A DNA stretch of 15,000 bases from Melioribacteraceae bacterium (GTDB taxonomy: Bacteria > Bacteroidota > Ignavibacteria > Ignavibacteriales > Melioribacteraceae). Positions 13,708 through 15,000 of the stretch are shown here, one piece after another (position 1 is the first letter of the stretch; every line of letters begins with the position of its first letter). Position numbers and translations under genes: made by a program. The notes beneath the pieces were generated by a model. It was not told the DNA's origin and searched no databases. It saw only the letters and a list, made by a program, of their open reading frames with translations. The stretch is from NCBI GenBank assembly GCA_026987055.1, contig JALSNL010000148.1, positions 1 to 15,000 on the forward strand. Direction: 5' to 3'.

Positions 13708-15000
13708 TATTGTTCCTTAATTTCTAAATTAGTTAAACCGCGTTCATTTAATATATTTTGTGCATTTTCTCTAACAACTTCATCTTTGTCTTTTGCCAGC
13801 TCTTTTATTAAATCAATTATTCTCGGATCATCGCCATATTGAATTATTTCCAATAATTTTAGTCTGTTCCAAGAATTTGTATCTTCAAGCATTGTATCAC
13901 TAAAAAGTAAAGCTGTTTCCGCATCAAGATAAAAGAGTAGTTCTATTGCCAAACTTCTAACTTCTTCATCCGGGTTAGATAGTAAAACAGTAAACTCTTC
14001 TACAAAATCTCTTAATTGTTTATCATTTAATGTTTGTAAACTCTCTCCTTCGTCTATTTGTATTAATTCTTTTATTTGTTCTACACATAATTTTAGATTT
14101 GCCGGAGATGTTTTTATATAATCAATAATTTTTTGGAAAAAAACAGAGGAATATTTTTGGAAATATTGTTTTAATTCCAAATCTACGTTTTCATCTTTGC
14201 CAAATACGCCAAATACATATTCAATAATTTCTTCGCCGTCAAAAAGGTTAATCAGTTTAATTGCCGATTTTCTATACTGATCGTCCGAAGATTCAAGTGT
14301 TTCTATTAAAGAAGTTTTAAGTACTTTATCTGCCGGTAAATCCAAGTTAAGTCTTTCTTGTAATTTACCTATCGCTTCTATTGCTACCCATTTATAAGCG
14401 GTATCCAAATATTGCAAATCGTTAATAAGCATATTGAATGATTCTTCGTTCCCGATTTCCCCTAAACTTTCTATTAACGGAAATTTTGTTAATTCATCTA
14501 CTCCGTAATAATTGGCATTTATAAAATTTATACATTCAGGCGTACCGATTTTCCCTAATGCTTCTATTATTGTCGGTTGGAAAAGTTCGTTTGTATCGTA
14601 TATGCTTATTATTTCATCAACACCTTCGGCTGCTTTGAGATTGCCCAGTGCTTCTATACAAGCAAGAATTGTATTATCATCTTTGGTAATTTTAAGTACG
14701 TTAATTATTTCTTCGGTTGCAGATTTATCTCCGATTAATCCTAAAATATCTATAATAAATTTTTGGTCATCGTCGTTAGCATCGGGTAAATAATTTAACA
14801 TTGCTTTAACTGAATCCGACTTCCTTTTTAGTAGGATTTCTCCGGCTAAGTTTCTTGCGGCAATTACATCGGAAGAAATATAGGGAACTAAATACTTTGA
14901 GATATTTTTATTTTTATTGTGTGAAAGAATTCTTGTGATAACATCTCTAACAGCATTATCGTCCAGAAGTAACTTTGCCGTAACATATTCCACAACTTTA
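13707..15000 (-). CDS. HEAT-repeat protein, N-terminus outside the window
   Basis: At least 430 residues built of repeated helical pairs, for example DQKFIIDILGLIGDKSATEE, NTILACIEALGNLKAAEGVD, QPTIIEALGKIGTPECINF, PDEEVRSLAIELLF and KDEVVRENAQNILNERG. The spacing of about 30-35 residues and the Ala/Leu/Gly pattern are those of HEAT/PBS-lyase-like repeats, which form curved scaffolds for protein binding. No enzyme motif, signal peptide or membrane helix is visible. A GTG at 14993 could serve as a start, but the frame stays open to base 15000 and no Shine-Dalgarno can be judged, so I treat the 5' end as missing. The stop overlaps the cheR ATG by one base, implying coupled translation. A scaffold or adaptor role in chemotaxis is inferred from this coupling only. 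Confidence 0.85.
   Translation of the reverse strand, partial: KVVEYVTAKLLLDDNAVRDVITRILSHNKNKNISKYLVPYISSDVIAARNLAGEILLKRKSDSVKAMLNYLPDANDDDQKFIIDILGLIGDKSATEEIINVLKITKDDNTILACIEALGNLKAAEGVDEIISIYDTNELFQPTIIEALGKIGTPECINFINANYYGVDELTKFPLIESLGEIGNEESFNMLINDLQYLDTAYKWVAIEAIGKLQERLNLDLPADKVLKTSLIETLESSDDQYRKSAIKLINLFDGEEIIEYVFGVFGKDENVDLELKQYFQKYSSVFFQKIIDYIKTSPANLKLCVEQIKELIQIDEGESLQTLNDKQLRDFVEEFTVLLSNPDEEVRSLAIELLFYLDAETALLFSDTMLEDTNSWNRLKLLEIIQYGDDPRIIDLIKELAKDKDEVVRENAQNILNERGLTNLEIKEQ

Overview
The window is a single, tightly packed, AT-rich gene array. Every supported gene lies on the minus strand, so transcription runs from base 15000 towards base 1. It holds a chemotaxis block followed by a flagellar basal-body and export block. 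Most junctions are a few bases or a short overlap (TAATG, TGATG and ATGA arrangements). I see no tRNA, rRNA, CRISPR array, transposase or IS element, and no gene-free stretch longer than about 125 bases.

The chemotaxis block (about 15000 to 7847) reads, in transcription order: a HEAT-repeat protein that runs off the right edge, CheR methyltransferase, a CheY-like receiver, a second receiver very like the motor-binding CheY of enterics, a CheZ-type phosphatase, CheA kinase, CheB methylesterase, and a small protein with a CxC motif. Together these make a nearly complete signalling pathway: CheA phosphorylates CheY and CheB, CheZ dephosphorylates CheY, and CheR and CheB set receptor methylation. 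CheW and receptors are not in the window.

After a 122-base gap that holds a near-match to a sigma-54 promoter, the flagellar block (7724 to 1) reads flgB, flgC, an unrecognised 82-residue gene, fliE, fliF, fliG, fliH, fliI, fliJ, a MotE/YlxF-like membrane coiled-coil gene, and the 5' part of a gene at the fliK position. This is the classic flgB-flgC-fliE-F-G-H-I-J-ylxF-fliK order seen in Bacillus and many other phyla. It encodes the proximal rod, MS ring, rotor switch protein, export ATPase complex and probably the hook-length ruler.

Low GC content, Shine-Dalgarno sequences before most genes, a CheZ in a non-proteobacterial-looking flagellar cluster, and the general character of the proteins suggest a motile Gram-negative of the Bacteroidota/Chlorobiota side, such as Ignavibacteriota. 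Deferribacteres-like or other AT-rich phyla are alternatives. This placement is inference and was not tested by any search.

Most of the window is ordinary flagellar and chemotaxis machinery. The less-explained parts are the two small genes (80 and 82 residues), the HEAT-repeat gene coupled to cheR, the CheZ-like protein, and the candidate sigma-54 promoter that would separate the two blocks.
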